Shown: positions 45,488 to 56,964 of the stretch, one piece after another
Numbering within the stretch: position 1 is the first letter of the stretch
How the letters are laid out: each line of letters opens with the position of its first letter
Source of the DNA: Notolepis coatsorum
Taxonomy: Eukaryota > Chordata > Actinopteri > Aulopiformes > Paralepididae
DNA: 64,000 bases
Reading direction: 5' to 3'
NCBI GenBank assembly: GCA_963971535.1
Contig: OZ020589.1
Span: 70,898,843-70,962,842, forward strand
Notes under the pieces: generated by a model
Seen by the model: only the letters and a program-made list of their open reading frames with translations
Database searches by the model: none
What the model was told of the DNA's origin: nothing
Translations under genes and position numbers: made by a program

Positions 45488-46117
45488 ACACCACTCTAAC
45501 CTGGTGGTCAAGTTTGCCGACGATACAACTGTGGTGGGCTTGATCACTGATGGGGACGAGTCGTCGTACGGGAGGGAGGTCGACAACCTGGCACAGTGGA
45601 GCGAGGATAACAACCTCGCTCAACATCGCCAAAACCAAAGTGGTGGACTTCAGGAGGGGGAGGAAGACGGAGCTGGCCCCCATCACAATTGGAGGTGCTG
45701 CTGTGGAGAGAGTGGGCCAGGTCAGGTTCCTCGGAGTCAACATTACCGACGACCTGAAATGGGACAACCATGCGGATCAGGTTGTGAAGAAAGCCCAACG
45801 ACGCTTCTTCCACTTGAGAAGACTCAAAAAGTTTGGCATGGGGCCTAGCATCCTGCGTGCGCTCTACAATACTAATACAGAGAGTTGTTAAGACAGCTCA
45901 GAAAATCTGCGGCTGTAAGCTCCCCTGCATACAAGACATCTACAACAGTCGGTGCATTAGCAAGGCCCGGAAGATCATAAAAGACCCCAGCCACCCCAAC
46001 AACAGCTTGTTCCAACTGCTGCCTTCCGGGAGGCGTTACCGCAGCCTCAGAGCCAGGTCCAGCAGGCTCAAGGACTCGTACTTTCACCAAGCCATCAGAC
46101 TCATGAACACTATTTAG
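45488..46117 (+). pseudogene. Rex1-like RT, C-terminal piece
   Basis: It begins just after the hAT with LVVKFADDTTVVGLITDGDE (FADD box). A frameshift near 45620 leads to NIAKTKVVDFRRGRKTELAP, VRFLGVNITDDLKWD and VKKAQRRFFHLRRLKKFG. A second frameshift near 45890 leads to VKTAQKICGCKLPCIQDIY, the DPSHPNNSLFQLLPSGRRYR region and FHQAIRLMNTI, the normal end. At least two frameshifts make it inactive. Confidence 0.85.
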
Positions 46118-46211
46118 TCATTCAGATTTTATTGTATATATTTATATATTCATTTTAAGTATTTTAAGTACCTTACGTTGATTTATTCTACTGTTGCACT
46201 TTTTATATTAA

Positions 46212-47827
46212 CTCTCTCAGCACTGTCACTTTTTTCAGCCTCTGAACAGTTTGAGTGCCAGCCATTTAACATTGGAAACCCTGTTGAATGCCAGCACCCA
46301 CTTCAATGATAGCGTTGTGATCGCATAATCTCTCTCTTAAATTATGGCTATGTGTCTAATCTGCCTGTCGTTTATCAATGACTTGTTTGCAGTCAACATT
46401 GTCGAAACGGATTGTTTTTTTATCGGTTCATTTTCGTTTTATAGCATTTTGAAAAGCCCTCGTTTTCAAGGAAAATATATAGATTCCGTGATAAACGGCA
46501 TTTACTGGAATATTCTAGCATACACAAAAACGTTGTCATTTTTCGGCCTATTTATGAATCTTTTTCAAATAAACGCTAGATTATCCATAGTATATGTGTA
46601 CTTATGCACGCTATAGAGGCGGGCTGAAAACTATATTCTCTCATTTCCTCATCAGCGATCACCGCGCACACATACGCATAGGGCAAAAGCTTATATCTCC
46701 GTGAAAACAGGTCTGATTATCCTAAGACAGGTCAAATAAATTCCTTACCTGAGATCAGATGTTATCCAAAAAGATTATTCCAATTCCTGATCGCCATTCC
46801 AAATATCGATCACGCTTATTGATTACAGTGTTGGTACTGTAAATACATAATCCACGCTGTTCTGATGGCCGGCGATCACTTGGTCTCTTCAGTTGGCCTT
46901 GACGGAAAAGTAAAATGAGCAAACTGACCACTCCCCCTGCATCAGTCTAAAGCAGGGGTCAGCAACCTTTTTGACATGAAGTGCCAGTTTGAAATATAGT
47001 TGTAACTAGTTTAGCAGTCGTGAACACTTTGAGGGTGCTGGCTTGCTTTCCATACCTGGCCACGGCACGTTTAATCGATTCTGCCTTAACTTTTTTGATG
47101 CTTCGTCTCAAAATGGCGTTTCACACCTGACGTTCTGCAAACTACATTTTCTAAACATAAAGTACACACAGCATTGTCCTTCTGACACACAAACCCGTAG
47201 TCGTCTGTCCACGAGGGCTGGAATGCCCGAATTTCCTTTGCTTTAACTTTCTTAGCGGGGGTTGCCATTATGAAAGACGGCACATACAGAATGCAACCGC
47301 AGCACTGTGTGATTACCTGGGAACTGCGCGCAGGCGCGGGAGGCCAGCTGACTGCTGACAGCTGAGCACCATGGGAACAGCTGCATAGCTGTCATAGGGG
47401 TGTGCAAAACAGTCGACTTACAAAAAAGAACCTGTGGGAGGATTTCAACAAAATAAATGCGACAACAGTGCAAAATATTTCACTATAATATTTCAAAGTG
47501 AAGTAAAAAAAAAATAATAAAAAAAAGGGATACCTTTTCAATTTTACATTTCTTTTATGCTGCCCCCTGTGCCAATGAAAATGCCCCTGCGTGCCTATGC
47601 GGGCACGCGTGCCTAGGGTTGCCTACCCCTGGTCTAAAGTAATGGGGTGCAGTTACACAGGGAGAGACGATAGGGGGCGGTATCTTCCCAATTGAGCTCA
47701 GAGAGACTCTGCAGCACTAACCCGAGGCTCGATTGATGAAATATGAATTCAAGTCGCCAATAAAAATAAAAAACGGCAAACAGACGCTATATAGCCTCGG
47801 GGGGGAGGGAGCCGTCTCTCTGTGTGT
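46212..47827. mobile_element. TTAA-type MITE, copy 2, degraded, with nested hAT
   Basis: TTAA at 46208-46211 starts the element. Blocks such as TGATCGCCATTCCAA (near 46786) and GGAGAGACGATAGGGGGCGG (near 47660) match the other copies. The right end is unclear; I place it before the next hAT. A hAT at 46953-47631 is nested in it. Confidence 0.5.
46953..47631 (-). mobile_element. hAT (Charlie-like) with zinc-finger remnant
   Basis: Ends CAGGGGTCAGCAACC / GGTTGCCTACCCCTG and a perfect duplication GTCTAAAG (46945-46952, 47632-47639). The minus frame 47086-47283 encodes an EIRAFQPSWTDDYGF stretch followed by CTLCLENVV and VKRHFETKH, a C-x2-C/H-x4-H finger like the N-terminus of Charlie-type transposases. 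The catalytic domain is deleted. Confidence 0.92.
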
Positions 47828-48841
47828 CAGCGTTTCCGTTAGCCGGTAATTACCGGTATTTGACCGGCAAAATCTGGTGAAGTCCGACATATCTAATCTC
47901 TCCGGTCATAATGTCCGGTGAAAATAATTCCCTCTAAACACAATTAGATTATTTTAATTGTATTAAAATAGGCTAAAATTAAATAGCCTATGCGATGAAC
48001 GAAACAATCATTACATTTGTCGTTGCTTCACCAAGCAGCCGGTCAATGACATCCTGTGTCAGCGAGCTGGCAGCTGATATATTTACGTGAAGCATGGCTT
48101 GGCAGGGTGCAGTACTCCAATTCAGCCATTGGCAATTCAGCTGTTGGGTGGGGGCGCTGCTGACACCGCTGCTCTGCTCTGTCTGCTCCTGCTCCATGCT
48201 TCACGTAAATATGTCAGCTGCCAGCTCGCTGACACAGGATGTCATTGACCGGCTGCTTGGTGAAGCAACGACAAATGTAATGATTGTTTCGTTCATCGCA
48301 TAGGCTATTTAATTTTAGCCTATTTTAATACAATTCAAATAATCAAATTGTGCTTAGAGGGAATTATTTTCACCGGACATTATGAGCAGCAGCACCAAGT
48401 CGTTGGGAGGTGGAGATATACATCACGGCGCAAACCCACGATAATGTTGCCGTCTCTCTGCCAAATTTCTCAGTTCTTCGCTTGATATAATTAATACAAA
48501 TGTCCAATATAACGGAATTCGTTAGCTCATAAAAATGTGATTATAACAGACTGCTGTTTATTAAGGTCGGGCAGACTGCCCACCGACACCTCAAGTCGGC
48601 AGCAGCACGCAGTCTCGAGGGACTTATTTTATTTGGAATATATTAATGACTGTATATACGCAAAAGTAGTCTAGTTTTAAGTTAAAATATTATAAATGCC
48701 TTGATGATGTCATTCTTTATATAGGCCTATCAATTGTTTTTAAGCTCAATAAACTCTGACCGGAATTTATCCCATTTGTCCGGTAGATTGAAATCTACCG
48801 GACACTCAGACCTGCAAAAAAAAATTCTAACGGAAACCCTG
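47828..48841. mobile_element. Foldback-type hAT with long internal inverted repeat
   Basis: Ends CAGCGTTTCCGTTAG / CTAACGGAAACCCTG and duplication CTGTGTGT (47820-47827, 48842-48849). The interior holds 192-bp arms at 47906-48097 and 48194-48385 around a 96-bp spacer. The mirror-image open frames at 47988-48197 and 48094-48303 result from the arms. No transposase was recognised. Confidence 0.92.
47906..48385. repeat. Inverted repeat, 192-bp arms, 96-bp spacer
   Basis: The left arm runs from TCATAATGTCCGGTGAAAAT to CACGTAAAT-complement TTTACGTGAAGCATGG. The right arm is its reverse complement with only a few differences. A transcript would form a long double-stranded stem. Confidence 0.9.
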
Positions 48842-48849
48842 CTGTGTGT

Positions 48850-49241
48850 GTGTGCGTGTGTGTGCGCATGCACGCAACATCAGAGGAGGTAGAAGCCTCG
48901 GAATTTCGGTAGGTGAATTGCTTTCCTAGATGTTACTTATGTGTCAGTTATGTTTTTACTTTTAACCTTTATTTATACAGGTAGGTTATTGCTAACGAAT
49001 TCCCTTTTGCAATAACAACCTGTTGAATGCAACTACAGTTCAATAGATTAAATTAGTTCTCAAATACATTATTTTATTTTATAGTATAGTTAATACATTT
49101 TTGACAGTTTTTGTATTTTTCTGACATGGGGCTTAACAATAAATGATAAATGACAATCAGAAATGTCAAGTTGCATGTTGTTATTCTAACCAGCTTAGTT
49201 CTGTTGCATTTCCAATTTATTTATGTAAATTATAAATGTAT
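48850..49241. other. No gene or element seen
   Basis: A short TG run at the left, then AT-rich sequence without a supported frame. Confidence 0.5.
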
Positions 49242-49336
49242 CAGGAATCGATAAGGGAATCGATAAAGAATCGGATCGATAAGCAGAATCGATAATGGAA
49301 TCGTATCGATAAAATCTTATCAATTCCCATCCCTAC
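49242..49336. mobile_element. hAT right-end remnant with ATCGATAA motifs
   Basis: Several AATCGATAA/ATCGATAAG motifs lead to AATTCCCATCCCTA, a terminus that reads TAGGGATGGGAATT in complement, as in common fish hAT elements. The left end was not found. Confidence 0.6.
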
Positions 49337-50335
49337 CCACATGTGGGCCCTTTTTAGGACGATTTGCCCACTGGCACTTTGGTGACCACTAGTGGCTCGG
49401 GTGTGCATATTTTAATACAATATATCGAATTGAAGGCTTATTTGTTGCCTGTCGATAGCGACAAAATCCGACAAAATCCGCTCAGCGGTTCTCGAGTTAC
49501 ATGCCGGTATTTGAGGCTTGTGCAAAGTACACGGTATTGCGCAAAATACCACTCCGACTCTTGGGGCTCTAGTTCCGTCAATCATTTGGCGATCTCGAAA
49601 ATTATTGTGGTGGGTTGTAGCCAATGAGTGTGGCTTTCCAATGATACCCCATCTGGGGATGTATGAATCAGGGATCTAGGTGAAAAACGAACGAGCAAAA
49701 ACAGGAAGATAAAAACAGCCGAATGAATTGAAGTCTATGAGAAAACTGAGTTTTTATTTTGTACACAGTTTACCAAAATCACTCCTAATCAGTCATTTCT
49801 AAATGGATATTTATGGAATTTGGACATGTACTACATAAGGCTTCATGCTATGGATCTCGGGCATTTTCTAAGCCATACCACTTTCTGGGGAAATACTACT
49901 TCTGGACTACTAACTACTACAGAAACACTTGAGTAACAAGTTTTTCTACAACTCAAGTTCAGACCTATGTTACTCTATTTTATTAGCACTAAAAGTGAAT
50001 TTTCTTTCTGGAATCAGAAACTTCAGAATGTCATCTTTCAAACGAGACCAGGCTCGTGCATGTGCTATAAGTATAAAGTATATTGTTTTGGTTTGCAAAA
50101 AAAGTATGCAGTCCTCAAAAACTAAAACTAAAAATGGCCAATTTTGGGAGCGCAGGTTAAGAGGATCACTATTATGCTGGTTTTATTGTGTTTTTTGTGT
50201 ATTGTATTGTTCCATTGTGTATTTTATTACCATGCTGTAGGTCGAGGGGGCAAGACCCAAGAATCTTGCTATTTTTTGTATGAGAATATGACAAAGATGC
50301 AACAATAAAGCTGAATCTGAATCTGAATCTAAATC

Positions 50336-50336
<1 letters not shown>
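49337..50336. other. No gene seen
   Basis: AT-rich sequence with short frames and no domain. The last 80 bases (ATAAAGCTGAATCTGAATCT) may be a retroelement tail leading into the TTA array. Confidence 0.5.
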
Positions 50337-50432
<96 letters not shown>

Positions 50433-50490
50433 ATTATTATTATTCCCACAATGTCAGACTACAGGTGTGTGTGTGTGTGTGTGTGTGTGT
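50337..50490. repeat. (TTA)n and (GT)n microsatellites
   Basis: TTA units run from 50337 to about 50444, and a short GT run lies at 50466-50490. Confidence 0.95.
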
Positions 50491-50722
50491 ATAATGAAAT
50501 AATTATAATCTAATTGACTGGTTAAAACAAGGTTCAGAAGCCCTGCTCCAGATTATAGCTCTTCTACTTTGATAAATTGGCATCACTTGGCAGCACAGTT
50601 TCAGCTGATTGCGATCGTAGTTAATTAGTGAGCTTGATAAGAGTGCCCTTGACTTTGGTTTCAGTCAGAAAAAACCTTGAAATGTGAGTAACATGTTGGT
50701 CTGCTTGCCCTGTACATGAAGT

Positions 50723-51047
50723 ATCTCCCTGCGTGGGAGTGAAGAGCAGACTCCACTGACTACCTTGTGTCTTATCTCTCCCTGCGTGGGAGTGAAGAGC
50801 AGACTCCACTGACTACCTCATGTCTTATCTCTCCCTGTGTGGGAGTGAAGAGCAGACTCCACTGACTACCTCATGTCTTATCTCTCCCTGTGTGGGAGTG
50901 AAGAGCAGACTCCACTGACTACCTTGTGTCTTATCTCTCCCTGCGTGGGAGTGAAGAGCAGACTCCACTGACTACCTCATATTTTCTCTCTACCTGCGTG
51001 GGAGTGAAGAGCAGACTCACTGACTACCTCATGTCTTCTCTCTACCT
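50723..51047. repeat. Minisatellite, unit about 53 bp
   Basis: Six units with TCTCCCTGCGTGGGAGTGAA and GAGCAGACTCCACTGACTAC. Differences between units are single bases. Sequence from 51048 to 51555 shows nothing recognisable. Confidence 0.95.
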
Positions 51048-51559
51048 GCCAAAGGCCTCATGGTGATGTTGTTGCGACATGCAAAGTGTTACAATTGTTG
51101 CACATGACGTTAAATGGAAATAATGTACTACATAGTCAGTTTGGATCCTGCTGAAATACTGTAGTACTTCACTCTGTCGGCTCATGCTGGCTGTTACTGT
51201 GATGTTTTAAAGTGTGAATAATGTATCCTGGGGCACCAGCTTGTCCATATAGTCAATATACATCACTCTACCAGTTCAATCTGGTTTCTTGCTGCAGTTA
51301 CTAAGGACTTCATCTATAGATAGTCTATTTTGTTATGGCAGATAATATTACCATCAGAGGAGGGATATGATCGGTTGATATGTTCACTTCTATGTGACAT
51401 CGCTGATCTTCAGTCCTCAGTCTCGGTCTATAGATCAGACAATGACCACTTCTTGTAACGTTGGGTGACCATGGGACAAACCCAGTGTTTACACTAGAGC
51501 AGACGAACCACACCCAAGGATTTCTAATATATTCTGGGGGCACTGAGAGTATTAAAAGG

Positions 51560-53390
51560 CTATGGTGAAGAGGTAAATTTTTTGCTTATTCCTTTTTAAA
51601 TATTAAGAGATCTAGCTTCCCTAATGTCCATAGGTAGTGTGTTCCATAACTTTGGTGCAAAGTTAGTAAAGGCTTCATCCCCGATTCTCTTTATGCTGTG
51701 GTTTGGAACCTTCAATAGACCAGTAGTAGATGATCGCAATGTTCTAGAAGGCACATAGTTGACTAGAGAATTTGCAATGTAGTTTGGTCCTGTTCCATTT
51801 AGTGCTTTGTATATAAGGAGGAGGACCTTGAAATCGATTCTAAATGTTACCGGAAGCCAGTGTAGGTTAGGTAATACTGGACTGATGTGGTCTCTCCTCT
51901 TGGTTCTAGTCAGTAGCCTAGCTGCCGAGTTTTGAATGAGTTGGAGTCATTCTGTGTTTTTATTTTTTTGGGAGGCCGGTGAGGAGTGCATTACAGTAGT
52001 CAAGTCCGCTTGAGATAAAGGCATGGATCAGTTTTTCAGCATCTTTTTGATTTATAAACGGCCGTACCTTATCTATGTTTCTAAGGTGGAAAAATTATGT
52101 TTTTGTCACCTTGTTGATGTGTGATTTAAAGCTTAGGTCCAAAGAGTAAGTTGCCCCATATTGCTCTGTAATATTTCTCTTTTTGTTATAGGACCGACTA
52201 GTAGGATTTCAGTTTTGTCCTCATTTAATTTTAGGAAGTTGTTCGTCATCCATTTGTTTATTGCTAAGAGACGGAAATGGAGTGATCATTTGGTTCAGCG
52301 GAGATGTACAATTGTGTGTCATCTGCCTAACTATGGAAACATACATTGTGTTTTTTAATGTTGTCTCCAAGTGGCAGCATATATAGTGAGAATAATAATG
52401 GACCAAGGCAGCTCCCTTGTGGAACTCCGAAGTAGGTGTCATGTTTCTCAGAAGAATGATCTCCAAAAAAGCCTGACTTAATATTTTCTCCCTTTGATAT
52501 ATGTTCTGAACCAGTTTAATACATAGTCAGAAATACCAACTAACTTTTCTAGACAATTTATTAGGATATCATGGTTGATCGTATCAAACACTGCGCTTAG
52601 ATCTAATAGGACGAGAATTGAGACTTTGTTTCTCTTTGAGAGTTTATTCTGAGGTCACTAATTATTTTAGTAAGAGCAGTTTCAGTGCTATGGTGTGTTC
52701 TGAAGCCTCCCTCCATGATGTTGTTTTCTTTGAGAAAGGAGTTTATTTGTATTGAGAATTTCTTTTTAAGCATCTTGCTGATGAATGGGAGGTTGGATAG
52801 TGGCCTATAGTTGGTCAGTACATTACTGTCTAATTTGGGTTTCTTTAGTAAGGGTCTTATGACGGCTGTTTTGAATGCATCTGGGAAAATGCCTGTCAGA
52901 AGTGATGTATTTATAATATTTAGGACATGACTTGCAATACTCTCGAATATTCGCTTAAAAATGCTGTGGGTATAAGGTCAATACAGGAAGTGGAGGAATT
53001 ACATTCCATGACAGTTTTGTAAAGCTCAGTTGATGTAATGCAAACGAACTTTCCTATTGTTACTTTTTCGCAGGGTTTGCTGATGGTGCCCATGTTTGTA
53101 TCAGGACTAATGCTGGCTCTAATTGAAGTTATTTTGTTATTGAAGAATAAGGCTAGTTCTTCACATTTTGATGCAGATGACTGTGGAGGGGTGGGGGCAG
53201 TGTTGAGTAGCTGGTTGATGGCTGAGAATAATATTCTAGAGTTTCCAGCATTCTCTGTGATAATCTTAGAAAAATAGTCCTTTCTTGCCACTCGTATTTC
53301 TTTGTTATAGGCAGTCATGGCTTCCTTATATATATCGTAGTGGACTGTGAGCTTGGTTTTCCTCCATTTTCGTTCTACAGATTATCTTTG
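51560..53390 (-). mobile_element. L2-like LINE relic
   Basis: The minus frame 52920-53318 encodes VARKDYFSKIITENAGNSR and FFNNKITSIRASI, the linker ahead of the RT. Further motifs appear in broken frames down to about 51600: NLPFISK near 52790, a FDTINHDIL-like stretch near 52580, RPFINQKDAEKLIHAFI and GLDYCNALL near 52000. Many stops and frameshifts; an old copy. The endonuclease was not seen. Confidence 0.7.
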
Positions 53391-53465
53391 TCTGACCAAC
53401 ACTGCTATTATTTAAACATGGGGAGATTTTGTCACTTGACTTTATTTTTTATTTTTTACCTTTAA

Positions 53466-54714
53466 CACTTTGGGTGCCGGGAGCCGTCTTTAGACGTCTT
53501 TGCTGGCCATACTAAAGTTGCCGGGGGACGCTGTACGTCGTCTTTATATCAATATTTCAAAAATCTGCGATCGGATTCATAATGTCCCTCCGCTGGCCTG
53601 AGATTCACCAGCAGGACCCACTGAGCTCTCTGGCGGTTCAGGAGCGCCATCTGGTGGCCGATCGGCGCAAGCGCTTAACAGGAAGCGCACTAGAGGTTTT
53701 GCTAGACGTCCGTATTGCTTCCGGCCACTCGGTACATGTCCCGTGACTCTAGCTCGTCACTCTACATAGCAATCGATTGCCAATAACTCGATAAACAACA
53801 TGATTTGGACGTATATACCATTATACAAGCTGGAGATGGACCGGGTAATAATATATCCCATAATGATAAAATTTCTACTCGACGATGATCGCCCAACGGC
53901 GCGCGGAGACTGGGGTGAGTTTCAGCGTGTAACGTTACCGTCTTCGATAATAACTGATATTATCAACATTTGACCCACATTAGATGATTGGTATAACGCT
54001 GCCCACGGAATTATAAACGCCCCCTCGCCCATCCGGTCAACATCAGATGACGTGTAGTAACTTCTAGAAGTACGTCTAGTTGGAATTTTTTATATCGCGC
54101 TGATTGCCATCAAACTGTATTTCATCATCAATATAATGCATTTGGGGCTATATATCACGTTCTGGAGAAAGCTGCAGAAAGAGATGAAAACATACTTATA
54201 CATTAGACCATACTTTACTATGAATATGTGAATGAAAAAGTTTAACGTTGCTACACAATGAACAATACATATAGGACTTTGAATGGGCCCTAATAATGGC
54301 AATGTAGCAATAGAATTTAAAAAGTTATAGCCCTGCAAAGAAGGGGACTTTCTCCATAGACAAATAGCGCTGGCAATCTATGGTATATTTAGGGACCTGC
54401 ACTGGCTCCCCATTGCTGCACGAATCCGCTTCAAGGCCCTCGACCTAGCATACCGTGCGGCAAAGGGAACCGCTCCCGCCTACCTCCGGTCAATGGTCTC
54501 TAACTACACACCCTCAAGACCCCTACGCTCTGCATCTTCTGGCCGCCTCAGACCTACTCCTATCCAAGCTCCGGGAGGGTCATCAAAGAGAAGTCGCCTA
54601 TTCTCAGTCCTTGCCCCACAATGGTGGAATGAACTACCCACCCCAGTTAGGACAGCCGAATCACGTCCAATCTTTCGCCGTCGACTAAAGACGCACTTCT
54701 TCAACCATTATCTG

Positions 54715-54756
<42 letters not shown>

Positions 54757-54945
54757 AAAACTAAACTAACCTACACTGTAGCACTCAACACTTTGATGAA
54801 CATTGTTGCTCAGCTGATAGAGTTGTGCCCTTCCTGATGGCTTGTCGTACAGAACTTGTAAGTCGCTTTGGATAAAAGCGTCAGCTAAATGACTAAATGT
54901 AAATGTAAATGTATATCATTAATTTAACCTTAGGCAACCAAAGTG
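53466..54945. mobile_element. TTAA-flanked piggyBac-type element with nested LINE tail
   Basis: Ends CACTTTGGGTGCC and GGCAACCAAAGTG are inverted repeats flanked by TTAA (53462-53465, 54946-54949). Such TTAA duplications are the piggyBac signature. No transposase frame is visible. A 5'-truncated LINE occupies 54389-54915. Confidence 0.8.
54389..54915 (+). mobile_element. 5'-truncated L2-type LINE 3' end
   Basis: The + strand encodes DLHWLPIAARIRFKALDLAY, APAYLRSMV and a final APQWWNELPTPVRTAESRPI / RRLKTHFFNHYLN across one frame change near 54500. A 34-base A run (54721-54754) and the shared tail with GTCGCTTTGGATAAAAGCGT follow, ending in TAAATG repeats. Confidence 0.8.
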
Positions 54946-54949
54946 TTAA

Positions 54950-55618
54950 CTCATTCCGGGCCAACAGCGCCCTCTGCTGATGGCCCTTTCTGTGCAAACG
55001 CTTTATCCAATGGAGAATAGGACTTATTTGCGAGTGCATAAAACATATCAAATATAATAACAATAGATCTAAATAACACAGTGATCGTCAATGAGTTGCT
55101 TCCAGTCAACATGCACAAAACAGATAATTTTTTCATACATACATTTCCATTTTATACCGTGATGAATATCAATATATTTCTAGGGCGTTCTGTCTCATCT
55201 CAATAAACTCCAGCAAATCGAGCTTAAATGTATTTCCTTAGAAAGCGTGCCATTTGTCACTTGATTTATGAATCGTTTTCAAATAAACGCTAGATTATCG
55301 ATAATATATGTGTCCTCATGCACGAAGAGAAGCGGGGTCTGAAAAATCGCTTCTCCGTACTTTGTTTTTTTCCCCTGATGCACATACCCAGCCAATCCAA
55401 TCCAATGATGTGCAATACCATCCGGGAGACGATAGACGGCGGTATTTGCCCTTTTGCGAGCTCAGACCCATTCCCAACGATAACATCAAGTTGGATGGAT
55501 GAAAATGAATGGATATCGCTAATAAAAGAAATAACGATTAAAGCCTGACTATACTCGTGATTGGCACAGAAGCGATGGCGAGTTAACCCGACTATACTCG
55601 TGGTTGGCACTGAATGGG
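54950..55618. mobile_element. TTAA-type MITE, copy 3, abutting the previous element
   Basis: It lies between TTAA 54946-54949 and TTAA 55619-55622, so it shares one TTAA with the element at its left. The ends CTCATTCCGGGCCAAC and GTTGGCACTGAATGGG are imperfect inverted repeats. The interior matches the other MITE copies (GACTATACTCGTG, AATAAAAGAAATAACGA). Confidence 0.7.
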
Positions 55619-55721
55619 TTAATGGAGCGACAGCATCTAGTGTATATGATAGGGTGTTGTTGAGATTTTCAACCATACAGTCCAGGTTGGATGGTTCAGT
55701 TTGTCTCATGATGTTTGAGAA

Positions 55722-55900
55722 CAATAGTAATGAAATGATGCCTCTTCAATAGTAATGAAATGATGCCTCTTCAATAGTAATGAAATTATGTCTCTTCAAT
55801 AGTAATGAAATGATGCCTCTTCAATAGTAATGAAATGATGCCTCTTCAATAGTAATGAAATGATGCCTCTTCAATAGTAATGAAATTATGCCTCTTCAAT
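55722..55900. repeat. 25-bp tandem repeat, seven units
   Basis: Units of AATAGTAATGAAATGATGCC followed by TCTTC, with single-base variants. Confidence 0.95.
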
Positions 55901-56964
55901 GTAAAAAAAAAGAAAAATGTAAAAAAAAATATTATTATGAAATATTTGGGAAGTGTGCATGGGGAATGGGGATTCAAAACACACAACACATGCACAACTA
56001 AACAAAAACCCCAGGGTGGTGTTTGGTCACTTTGGCAGAGTTACTGTGACCACAACACTCTCAAACAGGTGAGCTTAACACCATGCAGTGTAAATGAATA
56101 GCAGTGGCCTTTAACATGGTGCTATTCAATGTCGGCTTGCAGTGTGTTTCAGAGCTGATCCTTTATAACGCTGTTCCTACTGTAGATCAGCCCTTGAGTT
56201 GTTTACAAACGGTGAGTCAACCTGGTAATTGATAGACCTTGGCCTAACCCCCCCCTTGGCCATTGTGTTCCCAGGCCCATCAGCCTGGCTCTCAGTGGAC
56301 AGCCCATCGCCATGGCAGCAGGGTTTGTCCAGGGACACTGGGGCCATTGTTGTCACTCAGGGGAAGGTTTCTACACAGGAGGACTGGCCTCACAAAGAGC
56401 CAGTTCACACTGCTCTGCCAAGCTGAGCTGAGCAGATCTGTACTGTGCTGGCTTGTTCACACGTATCTATGATTTCTGCTGATACTGAGATTAAATGTTG
56501 TGTATAGGAATGATTTTAGGTGCACAAGTATCGGAGCAGTTGTCCAGTGCTGTTGAGTTGAAGGCTTATACATGAGGTGCATTCCTACATGGTGACAGCA
56601 TACACATTATAAGTCATTCTCTGTAAACAGAAAACGCTGACTTGTACCATGTGTGAAGTGCACATATTACGCACGTGTTTCTCTCACGCAAGGTTGAGTC
56701 CCATAGGGCATTACCTGCATAATAAATCAATGTGTTTCTGCTTGGAAACCATTATAGAAGTTAACGTGGGCATAACTGAAAGCTGAGTATTTTAATGACA
56801 TATTTTTTATTAGGACTGAACAACTTGGTGATGTTGTATCTTAACTTCCATACCCTCTGGCTTGGTATTTCATCTTCTCAAATAATCCCAAAGTTGACAA
56901 ATGTGTCTAAATGAGCATTGATCTAAACAAGGAGGTGATGTAACGCTCCTCTCTCTCCCTCCAG
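55901..56964. other. Intron sequence before fhip1a second coding exon
   Basis: No repeat or frame of note. It ends in a pyrimidine-rich tract CTCTCTCCCTCCAG (acceptor at 56964). Confidence 0.6.

Larger units (their letters stand above)
43519..46205 (+). mobile_element. Rex1-like LINE, third type, split by a hAT
   Basis: Two pieces, 43519-44036 and 45488-46205, form one 5'-truncated LINE on the + strand. The 3' UTR after 46117 ends near 46205. It differs from copies 1 and 2 in sequence. The hAT at 44037-45479 is inserted between the THDC and FADD motifs. Confidence 0.85.

Noticed and set aside
47988..48303. Two mirror-image 69-codon frames
   Set aside because: They are the two arms of the inverted repeat read on opposite strands, not a gene pair.
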